A DNA stretch of 64,000 nt from Cytobacillus oceanisediminis (GCF_003182355.1 NZ_QGTW01000007.1:1-64000); one strand, 5' to 3'; shown: positions 9,123 through 19,363, numbered from the stretch's first letter. Made by a program: numbers and translations. The notes: generated by a model not told the origin, from the letters alone.

Positions 9123-12100
9123 AATACGCTCACTTCCTTTTCTGAATTACTATTGCTTTTTGTTTGATGCCAATCCTCGATTGATTGGACATCCCATTCC
9201 TCTACTGCCATTGATTTTAAGAATGCAATAAGGGTTTCTTTTTCTGTAAAGGTTAAAATCCTGTTCTTGGTGGCCGTTTCCCTCATTTTTCTATCTTCTT
9301 CCTGCTGGTTAGGATTATATAAAGCAAGGGTTTCCTTAATATCCCAGACGTTGTCATTTTCTTTTAAGTAAATAGCCTCCGCTTTTGCTTTTTCCAGATA
9401 AGGGGATAGCTCATCAGAATTCAAATCTGCGGCTATTACTACTTTTCTGTTCATGGTATTTTTTAATCCTGTATGGAAGGATTTCCTAATGGCCTCTTCA
9501 TAGCTTGGCGCCAGGGAAATACCCTCTCCGGTTGATTTCATCTCAGGGCCGACTTTGGAATCCAACCCTTTCAAAGCGTAATTGGAGAACACCGGATATT
9601 TAACACAAACAAATGGAAGGTTCTCAGTGACAGGTAATTCATCCTTCGACATTGAATATTTCCCGAGCAATATTTTTGTCGCAATTTGTACCAGCTGAAC
9701 CCCTGTGACTTTGCTGATAATAGGAACAGTACGGCTTGCCCGCGGGTTTACTTCAAGAATATAAACGTCTCCTCCATCAACGATATACTGAATATTCATG
9801 AGCCCCTTGTATTGAAGCTTCTGGACAATTGCTTTTGCATATAAGAGCATTTTCCTCTGTACATTCTCTGATAAATTCTGGGGAGGAAGAACGGACATAC
9901 TATCTCCCGAATGAACTCCCGTTTTCTCAATATGCTCCATGATTGCCGGTACACAAATATGGTTTCCATCAGCTGCTAAATCCAGTTCAGCTTCTGAAGC
10001 ATGCATAAATTGGTCGATGAGAATCGGATAAGGCACATCCCCTTTAGTTAAATAGCTTTCTAATTCAGAAGCTGAACCAATCCGTTCCATTCCCTTGCCG
10101 CCGATTACATATGAAGGACGTACTAAAATAGGGAATCCAATTTTTTCAACAGCTTCATGAAGCTGTTTTTCAGAATAGACGACATCTCCTTCAATACGCG
10201 GGATCTCCAAATCATCTAAAAGCTGATAAAAAAGCTTGCGGTCTTCTAAAGCATCGATTGTTTTGGAGTCTGTTCCAAGCAGAGTCAGACCGCAGTCTTC
10301 CAGTTCTGCTGCCAGATTAAGTGCTGTCTGTCCGCCCAGCTGGACAATGACTTCCGTTATCCCTTCTGCTTCGATTACATTTAATATGTCTTCAAGGATT
10401 AATGGCTCGAAATAAAGTCTGTCAGCAGTTGTATAATCGGTGCTGACCGTTTCAGGGTTGTTATTGATCATGATGGTTTCTACATCCGCATCTTTTAAAG
10501 CAAATACCCCTTGAACTGAACAATAATCGAATTCAATGCCTTGGCCAATCCGGATGGGACCGCTTCCGATAATAAGAACCTTCCTTTTATCGCTTTTTGC
10601 TTGTTCATTTTCTCCAAAATAGCTTGAATAATAATAATTGGACTGTGCTTCAAATTCAGCAGCGCATGTATCGACCATTTTATAAGCAGGTAAAACACCT
10701 AACTCTTTGCGTTTGTCTCTGACTGCTTTTTCAGATGTATTCCATTCCATTGCAATATATTTATCACTGAATCCTTTTTCCTTAAAAAGCTGCAGCTCTT
10801 CTTTCGTTGCTACCTCCAATGTTGAAGAAGATATTTTATTTTCGAGTTTCACAAGTCCCTGGAACAAATTCAGGTAAAAATAATCTATTTTGGTGATGCT
10901 GTGCAATGCCTCTAAAGAATAGCCCCTGCGGATTAATTCCATCAAAATGAAGAATCTTTCATCCGTCTGCTTTTTCAGCAATGCTTCAAGCAATTCTGTT
11001 GTTTTAGCCTTTAATGCCGGGTTTTTAAGATCATTGCCTTTTACCTCAAGTGAATGAACTGCCTTCAAAAGAGCCCGTTCAAGATTTCGGTCAATTCCCA
11101 TTACTTCTCCTGTTGCCTTCATTTGAGTACCCAGCTTGCGGTCTGCAGAAGGGAATTTATCAAAAGCCCATTTTGGGAATTTTACAATGACATAATCAAG
11201 TGCAGGTTCAAAGCTTGCAAATGTGTCACCTGTAACCGGGTTGATAATTTCGGATAATGAATACCCTACCGCCAGCTTTGCAGCCATTCTCGCAATTGGA
11301 TAGCCTGTTGCTTTGGAAGCGAGTGCCGATGAGCGGCTTACCCTCGGATTCACTTCAATGAGATAATAATTTTTACTATTAGGATCTAAAGCGAATTGAA
11401 TATTGCACCCGCCAATAATTCCAAGCTCAGAAATAATTTTTATAGAAGCTGTTCTAAGCATTTGATATTCATCATCCGTCAAGGTTTGCGAAGGAGCAAC
11501 TACAATTGAATCACCAGTGTGGACTCCGACAGGATCAATATTCTCCATATTGCAAATGGTGATGCAAGTATTCTTTGAATCACGCATTACCTCATACTCA
11601 ACTTCCTTAAAGCCGGCAATACTCTTTTCAATCAGGCATTGGTTAATCGCACTTTCTTTTAAGCCGCCCTCAACCAGGGATGTTAACTCATCAAATTTTT
11701 CGGCGATTCCTCCCCCAGTTCCCCCAAGCGTGTAGGCAGGGCGGACAATAATCGGGAATCCTATTTCACGGGCAAACTGAATGGCCTCTTCAATTTCATG
11801 GACAATGATGCTTTCAGGAACAGGTTCATTTAGCTCCTTCATCAATTTTCGAAAAGCTTCACGGTCTTCGCCTTTCTTAATTGATTCAATGCTGCTGCCC
11901 AAAAGCTTCACTCCATAACGTTCCAGCGTGCCTGTTTCACTCAGCTGAAAAGCCAGATTAAGCCCGGTCTGGCCTCCCAGGGTGGCAAGCAGCCCATCGG
12001 GACGTTCTTTGCAGATAATTTTTTCAAGACTGTCTGCAGTCATCGGCTCAAAATAAATTTTATCAGCAAAAGCCTTGTCAGACATGATTGTGGCCGGATT

Positions 12101-12247
12101 ATTATTGACGAGGATAACCTTATAGCCCTCTTCTTTTAATGCCGCACATGCCTGTGTGCCTGCATAATCAAATTCTGCGGCCTGGCCGATAACTATCGGG
12201 CCTGAGCCGATCACTAAAATGGATTGGATACTGGTGTCTTTAGGCAT
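9119..12247 (-). CDS. carB: Carbamoyl-phosphate synthase large subunit, arginine-specific
   Basis: The 1042-residue protein has two homologous ATP-grasp halves (each beginning with a VIGSGPI motif, VIGSGPIVIGQ and IIGSGPIRIGQ) and an extra C-terminal region. The length matches the arginine-specific CarB of bacilli, and the location in the arg operon (not pyr) indicates the arginine-specific isozyme. The start ATG 12247 is taken rather than the in-frame TTG 6 nt earlier; AGGAGAG is upstream. It overlaps the end of carA and the start of argF. Confidence 0.95.
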   Translation of the reverse strand: MPKDTSIQSILVIGSGPIVIGQAAEFDYAGTQACAALKEEGYKVILVNNNPATIMSDKAFADKIYFEPMTADSLEKIICKERPDGLLATLGGQTGLNLAFQLSETGTLERYGVKLLGSSIESIKKGEDREAFRKLMKELNEPVPESIIVHEIEEAIQFAREIGFPIIVRPAYTLGGTGGGIAEKFDELTSLVEGGLKESAINQCLIEKSIAGFKEVEYEVMRDSKNTCITICNMENIDPVGVHTGDSIVVAPSQTLTDDEYQMLRTASIKIISELGIIGGCNIQFALDPNSKNYYLIEVNPRVSRSSALASKATGYPIARMAAKLAVGYSLSEIINPVTGDTFASFEPALDYVIVKFPKWAFDKFPSADRKLGTQMKATGEVMGIDRNLERALLKAVHSLEVKGNDLKNPALKAKTTELLEALLKKQTDERFFILMELIRRGYSLEALHSITKIDYFYLNLFQGLVKLENKISSSTLEVATKEELQLFKEKGFSDKYIAMEWNTSEKAVRDKRKELGVLPAYKMVDTCAAEFEAQSNYYYSSYFGENEQAKSDKRKVLIIGSGPIRIGQGIEFDYCSVQGVFALKDADVETIMINNNPETVSTDYTTADRLYFEPLILEDILNVIEAEGITEVIVQLGGQTALNLAAELEDCGLTLLGTDSKTIDALEDRKLFYQLLDDLEIPRIEGDVVYSEKQLHEAVEKIGFPILVRPSYVIGGKGMERIGSASELESYLTKGDVPYPILIDQFMHASEAELDLAADGNHICVPAIMEHIEKTGVHSGDSMSVLPPQNLSENVQRKMLLYAKAIVQKLQYKGLMNIQYIVDGGDVYILEVNPRASRTVPIISKVTGVQLVQIATKILLGKYSMSKDELPVTENLPFVCVKYPVFSNYALKGLDSKVGPEMKSTGEGISLAPSYEEAIRKSFHTGLKNTMNRKVVIAADLNSDELSPYLEKAKAEAIYLKENDNVWDIKETLALYNPNQQEEDRKMRETATKNRILTFTEKETLIAFLKSMAVEEWDVQSIEDWHQTKSNSNSEKEVSVL

Positions 12248-13322
12248 ATGCAAATACTCTCCTATTCTTGGCTTTTATCATAATCATGAATTCATCAAAA
12301 ATATAATCCCCGTCTGCCGGCCCCGGATGAGCCTCCGGATGGAACTGGACGGTCTGGATTGGCAGTAACTGATGCATGAGCCCCTCAACTGACTGGTCAT
12401 GCAGATTTACATATCGTGTTTTAAAGCCGGTTGCTTTTAAGCTTTCACCATCCACCACATAGCTATGGTTTTGTGAGGACATAAAAACGGTGCCTTTTTG
12501 CATATCTGCAACCGGATGATTTGCTCCCCTATGCCCGAATGACAGTTTTTTTGTATTCCCGCCAAAAGCCAGTGCAGCGAGCTGGTGTCCCAGACAGATA
12601 CCCAATGTTGGATACTGCTCCAGTATTTTTTTTACTTCCGGCAATATGCCTTTTAGTTCCTTTGGATCTCCTGGTCCATTGGAAAGCACTACTCCATCAG
12701 GATTTAATTTTTTTATTTCTTCTATTTTTGTATTAAAAGGAACCGAAGTAACCTTGCAGGATCTTTTCAGCAAGGAATCTACAATTGACTTCTTTGCTCC
12801 AAAATCAATGACCACGACATGGCTCTTTCCTTCACCATAGGTCTCAATAACTTCTGAAGATACTTTACAAACCTTTTCATCCTTTGGGAGAAGAAATGAT
12901 TCAGCATCTGCACTTTCATTTATGGACATTTTTGCCGGCATGCTTCCTTCTGAGCGGATTTTCTTTACTATTGCCCTTGTATCCATATGCCCCATTAAGG
13001 GTATGTTCCATTTTTGCAAATATTCATCCAGTGTATATGCTGATTTATAATGGGAAGGGCTTTTGCTTCCTTCATAGACAATAACCCCGGCCACATGAGG
13101 TTTCTTACTCTCAAAATCAGATTCATTTATCCCATAATTTCCGATCAAAGGATACGTAAAAACAATAATTTGGTCTTTATATGAAGGATCTGTCAAAACT
13201 TCCTGGTAGCCTGTCATCCCTGTAAAAAATACGATTTCTCCCTCAATATCCTTTTTAGGCTGATTTGTCAGCCACTGGCCCTTATAAGAATGGCCGCTTT
13301 TTAAATGAAGGTAACCTTCCAT
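12240..13322 (-). CDS. carA: Carbamoyl-phosphate synthase small subunit (glutaminase), arginine-specific
   Basis: The 360-residue protein supplies ammonia from glutamine to CarB. The N-terminal CPSase_sm domain is followed by a class I glutaminase with the nucleophile elbow LGICLGHQ and the His-Glu pair in FHPEAHPGP. ATG 13322 has GAGGTG 6 nt upstream. Its 3' end overlaps carB by 8 nt, so the two subunits are coupled. Confidence 0.95.
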   Translation of the reverse strand: MEGYLHLKSGHSYKGQWLTNQPKKDIEGEIVFFTGMTGYQEVLTDPSYKDQIIVFTYPLIGNYGINESDFESKKPHVAGVIVYEGSKSPSHYKSAYTLDEYLQKWNIPLMGHMDTRAIVKKIRSEGSMPAKMSINESADAESFLLPKDEKVCKVSSEVIETYGEGKSHVVVIDFGAKKSIVDSLLKRSCKVTSVPFNTKIEEIKKLNPDGVVLSNGPGDPKELKGILPEVKKILEQYPTLGICLGHQLAALAFGGNTKKLSFGHRGANHPVADMQKGTVFMSSQNHSYVVDGESLKATGFKTRYVNLHDQSVEGLMHQLLPIQTVQFHPEAHPGPADGDYIFDEFMIMIKAKNRRVFAYA

Positions 13323-13399
13323 TATCAACACCTCGAAGCTATCTGTATATTTATATGAATTAGTAAATTTTTATGCATTATAATGAAAAATAATACAGC

Positions 13400-14557
13400 C
13401 TACACAGCTGATTTTGAGTATTCCAATAGTGTGAATTTAAGAGTTTCGGCCGCTTGATTTATTTCTGCTGCTGTTGCAGTCAGCGGTGGCAGCAAGCGCA
13501 ATACATTTTCCCCTGCAGGCAAGGCCAGCAAACCCTTTTCCCTTAATTCCTTTAACAAGGATGGAAGATTTACATCTGTTTCAATCCCAACCATCATTCC
13601 AAGCTGGCGTATCTCCTTCACCACTGGAATCGGTTCAAGCAGTTCAATCAATTTATTAGACAGATAAACGCTCTTTTCCCGCACATCCTTTAAGAATTCT
13701 TCCTGAAAAATGATCTCCATTGTGGCTATTGCCGCTGAAATGCTAATCGGATTTCCTCCGAATGTTGAGCCGTGGCTGCCTGGTCCGAAAGTTTTTTCTA
13801 ATTTTTTCTTTCCAATCACTGCACCGATTGGCATTCCGCTTCCCAGCCCTTTGGCAGATGTTACGATATCAGGATCAAGATTAAAATGCTGAAATGCAAA
13901 AGCCTTTCCTGTTCTGCCAATCCCAGTCTGGATTTCATCAACAATTAATAGTGCCCCGTATTCTTTGCATAGCTGCTCGGTTTTCTTAAGAAACTCCTGC
14001 GTCCCTATATGAATACCGCCTTCTCCCTGGACAATTTCAATCATTACAGCCGCGGTTTTTTCATCTATCTCGCCCTTTAAAGCACTAAAATTATTAAAAG
14101 GAACATACTTAAATGTTTCAAGCATGGAGCCATATCCTTGTTTTATCTTTTCCTGGCCTGTAGCAGCCATGGTTGCAAAGGTTCTGCCATGGAAGGACTG
14201 ATGGAATGTTATGATTTTCTGGCGCCCCGTTGCTTTTCTTGCAAGCTTGATTGCAGCTTCATTTGCTTCTGCTCCGCTATTCGCAAAGAAAACAAGATCC
14301 ATGCCGGCTGCTTGTGAGAGATGTTTTGCTGCGATTTCCTGCTGCCCCTGTATAAACAAATTGGAAACATGCCAGAATTTATTCAACTGGGCGCTGATTG
14401 CTTCTTGTACTGCAGGTGGACAATGCCCTAAATTACAAACCCCAATGCCCGAGGTGAAATCCAAATAGCGTTTTCCGTCTTTGTCTATTAAAAAACTTCC
14501 ATCTGCTGATTCCGGTTCCACTTCCCACCGGCCATATGTCGGGAATAGATAACTCAT
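13400..14557 (-). CDS. argD: Acetylornithine aminotransferase
   Basis: The 385-residue PLP enzyme (class III aminotransferase) converts N-acetylglutamate semialdehyde to N-acetylornithine. The PLP lysine lies in TSAKGLGSGMPIG, the aspartate in VDEIQTGIGRTG, and the segment FANSGAEANEAAIK is typical. ATG 14557 overlaps the argB stop as ATGA and has GGAGG upstream. A longer open frame 5' of this start is an overlap with argB, not part of the protein. Confidence 0.95.
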   Translation of the reverse strand: MSYLFPTYGRWEVEPESADGSFLIDKDGKRYLDFTSGIGVCNLGHCPPAVQEAISAQLNKFWHVSNLFIQGQQEIAAKHLSQAAGMDLVFFANSGAEANEAAIKLARKATGRQKIITFHQSFHGRTFATMAATGQEKIKQGYGSMLETFKYVPFNNFSALKGEIDEKTAAVMIEIVQGEGGIHIGTQEFLKKTEQLCKEYGALLIVDEIQTGIGRTGKAFAFQHFNLDPDIVTSAKGLGSGMPIGAVIGKKKLEKTFGPGSHGSTFGGNPISISAAIATMEIIFQEEFLKDVREKSVYLSNKLIELLEPIPVVKEIRQLGMMVGIETDVNLPSLLKELREKGLLALPAGENVLRLLPPLTATAAEINQAAETLKFTLLEYSKSAV

Positions 14558-15327
14558 TTGAAAACCTCCATTTTGGCAGAAACATTCGTACCGGCCCAAC
14601 TGCCATTTTCATAAAACTTATCCTTGCCTGATACGATCATTACACTATTTAAACCTTTGCTGATCGCCTTCATTGCCGAAGTTACCTTTGGAATCATCCC
14701 GCCTGTTATTTTTTCATCTTTTATATGCTGTTCAATTTCTTCTGTATCCAAATGAGGAGATAGCTTGCCGTCAAGGAAGATTCCCTGTACATCTGTCACG
14801 AAGATACAGTGTTCAGCATGAATGGCGCTGGCAACTGCTGCCGCTGCATAGTCGGCATTTACATTCAGCTTAGTTCCGTCTTCAGCTGCTGCAATAGGTG
14901 TTATCACAGGCACTAAATCTTCACTAAGTAACATTTCAAGAACAGGCCGATTAACACTCGTAATTTCACCAACCAGTCCCAGCTTCTCCTGATCCAGAAA
15001 CTCCCCCTTAAATAATCCCGCGTCGCTTCCATTTACTCCGAATGCTTTGAAACCGTGCTTTTCAAGTATGCCGGTAAGCTTGCGGTTTGACTGGCCAGCC
15101 AATACCATTTCTGCAACTTCCATCACTTCTGGAGTCGTTTTTCTTAAGCCGTTTTCAAATTCATGGGGCACCTGATAGAGCTCCAGCATTTTGTTGATGG
15201 CAGGACCGCCTCCATGGACAAAAACAAGCTGATATCCCCGATTCTTTAAGTCTGCCAAACTCTTAAAAAATGAATCATCCAATTCTTCCATAACACTACC
15301 GCCGCACTTAATGACTATACTCTTCAA
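14554..15327 (-). CDS. argB: Acetylglutamate kinase
   Basis: The 257-residue amino-acid kinase phosphorylates N-acetylglutamate. It starts at TTG (GGAGG 7 nt upstream) giving MKSIVIKCGGSV. FVHGGGPAIN, LNVNADYAAAAVA and ITGGMIPKV are the expected substrate and ATP-binding segments. It starts 11 nt after the argJ stop. Confidence 0.95.
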   Translation of the reverse strand: MKSIVIKCGGSVMEELDDSFFKSLADLKNRGYQLVFVHGGGPAINKMLELYQVPHEFENGLRKTTPEVMEVAEMVLAGQSNRKLTGILEKHGFKAFGVNGSDAGLFKGEFLDQEKLGLVGEITSVNRPVLEMLLSEDLVPVITPIAAAEDGTKLNVNADYAAAAVASAIHAEHCIFVTDVQGIFLDGKLSPHLDTEEIEQHIKDEKITGGMIPKVTSAMKAISKGLNSVMIVSGKDKFYENGSWAGTNVSAKMEVFK

Positions 15328-15338
15328 TTGGCAACCTC

Positions 15339-16571
15339 CTAAGTACGATAGCTTGCATTAATTTTGACATAATCATAGGATAAATCGCAGCCCCATGCCT
15401 TTCCTTTTCCTTCTCCCTGATGGAGATCAACCGAAATTTGTACTGTAGAATTGGTTAAGTATTGTTTTGCCTCTTCCTCTGAAAATGCCTGGGGTTCACT
15501 ATTTTTTAGCATTATGATAGGCCCGATAGCGATATCAACGGAAAACGGATTAATGTTTGCTTCGCTCTGCCCGATAGCGCCTATAATCCTGCCCCAGTTT
15601 GCATCCGTTCCATAAATAGCCGTTTTGACCAGGTTCGAGCCAACAATCTGCTTCGCAACCTTTCTTGCGTCTTCGTCTGTCTCTGTACCGGATACCTCAA
15701 CTTCAATTAACTTAGTCGCTCCTTCTCCATCCTTTGCGATCTGCTTGGCAAGGCTCTCACTTGTTTTTGCAAGCATCTGCAAGAATACCTCCCAATCAGG
15801 ATGATCCGGGGAAAGCTTATCTGTATCGCTTTTTCCATTGGCCATTACTAAAACCATGTCATTGGTTGATGTATCTCCATCAACAGTAATCTGATTGAAT
15901 GTATGGTCAGTAACCTGCTTTAAAGCTGTCTGCAAATGACTGCTGTCAATGTTTGCATCTGTCGTAATAAACGCCAGCATAGTCGCCATATTCGGGTGTA
16001 TCATCCCTGAACCTTTTGCCGAACCGCCCATTATGACCTTTTTTCCACCGATGACTGCCGTATAGCAGCACTTTTTCATCACTAAATCAGTCGTTAAAAT
16101 CGCTGTTTGAAAATCCTCTGAGTGAACCGTTTCGCTGCCAGGTTCCAGTGTCTGAATGCCAGCTTCAATTTTATCCATTTGCATATACTCACCAATAACA
16201 CCCGTTGAGGCAACGGCTACATGCCGCTCTATTATATTGAACTTATCTGCAGCAGATTTTCTCATTTGATAGGCATCCTTTAGCCCTTGCTCCCCTGTAC
16301 AGGCATTAGCACATGCACTGTTTACGATGACCGCCTGGATAAGCCCTTCCGATGCAATGCTTTCCTGTGTCACTTTTAGTGGAGCAGCCTGAAAATGGCT
16401 TGTTGTATAAACGGCCGCACAATGTGCCGGAGTTTCACTTAAGATAATCCCCAAATCTTTTTTTGAATATCGAAGACCTGCATGGACACCAGCAGCAGCG
16501 AAACCCTTTGGACTAATTATGCTTCCTGAGGATAGTTCTGTTACTTCTGCAGTCTGTGATAATGTTGGCAT
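15339..16571 (-). CDS. argJ: Bifunctional glutamate N-acetyltransferase/ornithine acetyltransferase
   Basis: The 410-residue protein recycles the acetyl group between acetylornithine and glutamate. The autoproteolysis and nucleophile site is the threonine in MIHPNMATMLAF (about two fifths into the protein), so the chain is expected to cleave itself into alpha and beta subunits. The absence of argA and argE in the operon fits this cyclic pathway. It starts 13 nt after argC. Confidence 0.95.
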   Translation of the reverse strand: MPTLSQTAEVTELSSGSIISPKGFAAAGVHAGLRYSKKDLGIILSETPAHCAAVYTTSHFQAAPLKVTQESIASEGLIQAVIVNSACANACTGEQGLKDAYQMRKSAADKFNIIERHVAVASTGVIGEYMQMDKIEAGIQTLEPGSETVHSEDFQTAILTTDLVMKKCCYTAVIGGKKVIMGGSAKGSGMIHPNMATMLAFITTDANIDSSHLQTALKQVTDHTFNQITVDGDTSTNDMVLVMANGKSDTDKLSPDHPDWEVFLQMLAKTSESLAKQIAKDGEGATKLIEVEVSGTETDEDARKVAKQIVGSNLVKTAIYGTDANWGRIIGAIGQSEANINPFSVDIAIGPIIMLKNSEPQAFSEEEAKQYLTNSTVQISVDLHQGEGKGKAWGCDLSYDYVKINASYRT

Positions 16572-16584
16572 TTGCTATTCCTCC

Positions 16585-17616
16585 TTATGGATAGAGCGGT
16601 ACAAAGCCTAGACCTGCTGCTTCATCCAGCCCGCTCATAATATTGGCATTTTGGACAGCCTGCCCTGCTGCCCCCTTCATTAAATTATCAATCACTGAAA
16701 CTACTGTCAGCCTTCCTGTCCGGGAATCGACATGTACCCCTATATCACAATAATTGGAGCCTGCCACTTCTTTTACAGAAGGAAAAGTATTTTCCGGCCG
16801 TATGCGTATGAATGGATGTTTCTCGTACACTGACTGGTATAGCTCAAGAATCTGTGAAGTAGCATATTCTTTTATTAATTGTACATAGCTGGTTGTCATG
16901 ATCCCTCTTGTAATCGGGAGGAGATGAGTCGTGAAGGTAATGGGTTTAATTCCGGCATTCCACTCTATGAGCTGCTGTTCAATTTCCGGTGTATGCTGAT
17001 GCTGGTTTACCTTATACACACGCAAATTTTCATTTGCTTCCGCATAGCTTGAAGTTCTTGAAAGCGACCTTCCTGCCCCAGAAACCCCTGATTTGGCATC
17101 CACGATAATACCTGTTGGGTCTATCAAGTTTTCTTTTACAATCGGGGCCAGACTTAACAGTGTCGATGTTGGGTAACAGCCGGGGTTGGAAATTAATTCT
17201 GCCGCAGCTATTTCCTTATGATGCCATTCTGAAAGCCCATATACAGCTTTTTCAAGAAGGATTTCGTTAACAGGCTCGTGTTTATACCACTCAAGATATT
17301 CATCTGCAGGAATTCTTAGGTCACCGGAAAGGTCAATTACCTTAATGCCCTTCCCCGAGAATTCCTCTGCCAGTTTGCCTGATATCCCTGATGGTGTAGC
17401 CAGAAAGACAATTTCTGATTGCTCTGCAATTTGATCGGGATCAATTTTTTGTAAAGCTTTGTCCATGATTCCATATAAATGCGGATATTCACTCCAGATG
17501 GGGAGATCTTCCTTCGTGGAATGGATTGATTTAATGTTAAATTCAGGATGGTGCTGCAGGATGCGGAGCAATTCCGCACCTCCATATCCGGTTGTTCCGA
17601 TAATTGAAACGTTCAT
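16585..17616 (-). CDS. argC: N-acetyl-gamma-glutamyl-phosphate reductase
   Basis: The 343-residue NADPH enzyme has the nucleotide loop IIGTTGYGGAELLR at the N-terminus and the catalytic cysteine in ISNPGCYPTS. ATG 17616 has AAGGGAG upstream; the open frame extends to 17637 without a ribosome binding site. First gene of the arginine operon, behind a strong promoter. Confidence 0.95.
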   Translation of the reverse strand: MNVSIIGTTGYGGAELLRILQHHPEFNIKSIHSTKEDLPIWSEYPHLYGIMDKALQKIDPDQIAEQSEIVFLATPSGISGKLAEEFSGKGIKVIDLSGDLRIPADEYLEWYKHEPVNEILLEKAVYGLSEWHHKEIAAAELISNPGCYPTSTLLSLAPIVKENLIDPTGIIVDAKSGVSGAGRSLSRTSSYAEANENLRVYKVNQHQHTPEIEQQLIEWNAGIKPITFTTHLLPITRGIMTTSYVQLIKEYATSQILELYQSVYEKHPFIRIRPENTFPSVKEVAGSNYCDIGVHVDSRTGRLTVVSVIDNLMKGAAGQAVQNANIMSGLDEAAGLGFVPLYP

Positions 17617-17649
17617 AATTGCTCCCTTCCTTGTCATTTTGTATATTTA

Positions 17650-17680
17650 ATCAATATCATACATATTTATGAATTTGTGT
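17650..17680 (-). promoter_or_regulatory. Possible AhrC/ArgR operator region
   Basis: Between the predicted transcription start and argC there is an AT-rich, partly palindromic stretch (ATTCATAAATATGTATGAT on the minus strand). It contains ATTCA and TATGA half-sites reminiscent of ARG boxes. The spacing does not match a single canonical box, so this is an inference from position and composition. Confidence 0.4.
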
Positions 17681-17687
17681 TTCTCTT

Positions 17688-17716
17688 ATTATAGAAACTT
17701 CGGTAAAAAATTGCAA
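17688..17716 (-). promoter_or_regulatory. Sigma-A promoter of the arg operon
   Basis: Minus strand TTGCAA (17716-17711), exactly 17 nt, then TATAAT (17693-17688). It drives argC-argF. Confidence 0.85.
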
Positions 17717-17778
17717 CCTATTTTCCTGAAGTTTTAAACATTCTTAAAATACTGATTTCATTTTTATTGATGAAATGG

Positions 17779-17807
17779 TTGACGGCATTGTATTTTTCCC
17801 TTTAAAT
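17779..17807 (+). promoter_or_regulatory. Possible promoter of the first fnr gene
   Basis: TTGACG (17779-17784), 17 nt, TTAAAT (17802-17807), about 85 nt upstream of the start codon. No Fnr box is visible here. Confidence 0.5.
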
Positions 17808-17892
17808 CAAAAGTAAGTTCGATAATTTTGTTTACTTATCTGACTAGGTTCGTTTTCCCACGGACATGATTTCGGGAAAAGGTGGTTTTAGC

Positions 17893-18585
17893 ATGCAGCC
17901 AATGAGAGAGTTATCAGCAGAGCTAAAAGAATTATTGCTTGCCGCTCACCATAAAGTAAAAATGGAAAAAGGCAGTTTCTTGTTTCAGGAAGGTTCAGCT
18001 GCCAAAGAGCTATATATCGTTCTGAGCGGAAAGGTACAGGTAGGCAAAATTATTCCGGATGGCCGTGAATTAACAGTCCGTATGTGTACAAAAGGAGATT
18101 TGGTTGGCGAAGTATCTTTGTTTTCTTCCACGCCAAAATATATGTTAAATGCTAAGGTAACCGAAAGCGGAGAAGCAGCCGTTATATACAAAGACACACT
18201 TGAGGTTCAGTTAAGCAAGGATAACAAGCTAGCCTTGGAGCTAATGAAGTGGATGAGCCTGCAGCATCGGAAAACCCAGACTAAATTCAGGGATTTGATC
18301 CTGCACGGAAAAAAAGGTGCCCTGTATTCGACTTTGATTCGCCTTTCCAATAGCTATGGGGTCAGATCCCGGGAAGGAATTGTAATAGATGTGGCGCTTA
18401 CGAATCAGGAGCTGGCCAATTTTTGCGGAACTTCCAGGGAAGTCGTGAATCGCCTTTTAGGCGAATTGCGGAAAACAGGAGCCATTTCTATTAATAAAGG
18501 TATCATTACGATTCTTGACCTTGATTATTTGAAAATGGAAATTAACTGTGAAGATTGCCCCGTCGATATTTGCAATATTGAATAG
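17893..18585 (+). CDS. fnr: Fnr, Crp/Fnr-family oxygen-sensing regulator (copy 1)
   Basis: The 230-residue protein has a cyclic-nucleotide-like beta barrel (about 15-115), a dimer helix and a winged helix (LTNQELANFCGTSREVVNRLLGEL). The C-terminal cysteines C219, C222 and C227 (CEDCPVDIC) match the Bacillus Fnr pattern in which three C-terminal cysteines and an aspartate hold a 4Fe-4S cluster. ATG 17893 is preferred over the upstream ATG 17866 because AAAGGTGG lies 8 nt before it. It is convergent with ywiC, as in the B. subtilis narK-fnr-ywiC region, but narK is absent here. Confidence 0.9.
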   Translation: MQPMRELSAELKELLLAAHHKVKMEKGSFLFQEGSAAKELYIVLSGKVQVGKIIPDGRELTVRMCTKGDLVGEVSLFSSTPKYMLNAKVTESGEAAVIYKDTLEVQLSKDNKLALELMKWMSLQHRKTQTKFRDLILHGKKGALYSTLIRLSNSYGVRSREGIVIDVALTNQELANFCGTSREVVNRLLGELRKTGAISINKGIITILDLDYLKMEINCEDCPVDICNIE

Positions 18586-18617
18586 AAAAGCCGGCCCTAA
18601 TCGGGCCGGCTCTTTTT
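18586..18617. terminator. Bidirectional terminator between fnr and ywiC
   Basis: AGCCGGCCC-TAAT-GGGCCGGCT type stem with flanking A and T runs between convergent genes. Confidence 0.9.
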
Positions 18618-19332
18618 AGTTCATGGCTATTAAAATCATGATAAAGAAAATAGCGGCATTTCCGATCTCAAAGATGCCAATTTTTTTAGGAGAAAAAGGC
18701 TTTCCATAAAATGCAATCGATCTGTAGAGGCTGGGAAGGAACGCTGCTGCCACAACCCACTCCCCCATCGACAGCCAAACAAGCGGAACTGCCGCATGAT
18801 AAATCCACGATAGCCACCTAAAGGAAAGCTTTTTCTTTTCCCGAATCATTGATTTTACATAAAAGGTGCTGCCTGCAAAAAATAAAACGGAAGCTGCAAA
18901 TACTGTCCAGGATAACGCTGTAAATTCTCCATGGGGCAAATAGCTGCTCGCCAGGCCTGCTATTGAAAATGAAAAAATTGCACTGAAGTCATTTCCCAGC
19001 GCCCTATCCTGATTTTTCGATGAGAAATAGGCATTTATGATAAAAAAAGGAATCATGAGAAATCCGAATACAATGATCGATGGCCTTGTCAATAGAGGCA
19101 CTAAAAGCAGCAAAATGGCTGGCACCATATAAATAGCTGTCCATTTTGCATAAAAGGTGATTCTTTTCCTTTTAAACAAAAGAAGGGACGGATAAGTAGC
19201 CAGATATAATAATATCCATCCTAAAAAAAAGGGGATATGAGGCCAAATAATTTCAGAGGATGCCGCTCCCAGCCAAAAAGGCAGGATCAGCATGGCCCAA
19301 GCTCCATGCTGTTTCGGCAAAAATAATTTCAT
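18616..19332 (-). CDS. ywiC: YwiC-like membrane protein
   Basis: The 238-residue polytopic protein starts MKLFLPKQHGAWAML, the typical opening of the YwiC-like family, with about seven hydrophobic segments. Its biochemical role is unknown. In B. subtilis ywiC lies beside fnr and narGHJI. Here its promoter has an Fnr-type box at -41.5, which supports induction without oxygen. Confidence 0.85.
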   Translation of the reverse strand: MKLFLPKQHGAWAMLILPFWLGAASSEIIWPHIPFFLGWILLYLATYPSLLLFKRKRITFYAKWTAIYMVPAILLLLVPLLTRPSIIVFGFLMIPFFIINAYFSSKNQDRALGNDFSAIFSFSIAGLASSYLPHGEFTALSWTVFAASVLFFAGSTFYVKSMIREKKKLSFRWLSWIYHAAVPLVWLSMGEWVVAAAFLPSLYRSIAFYGKPFSPKKIGIFEIGNAAIFFIMILIAMN

Positions 19333-19363
19333 CTATTCTTCCTCCCCATCGCTTTCTGCCTAT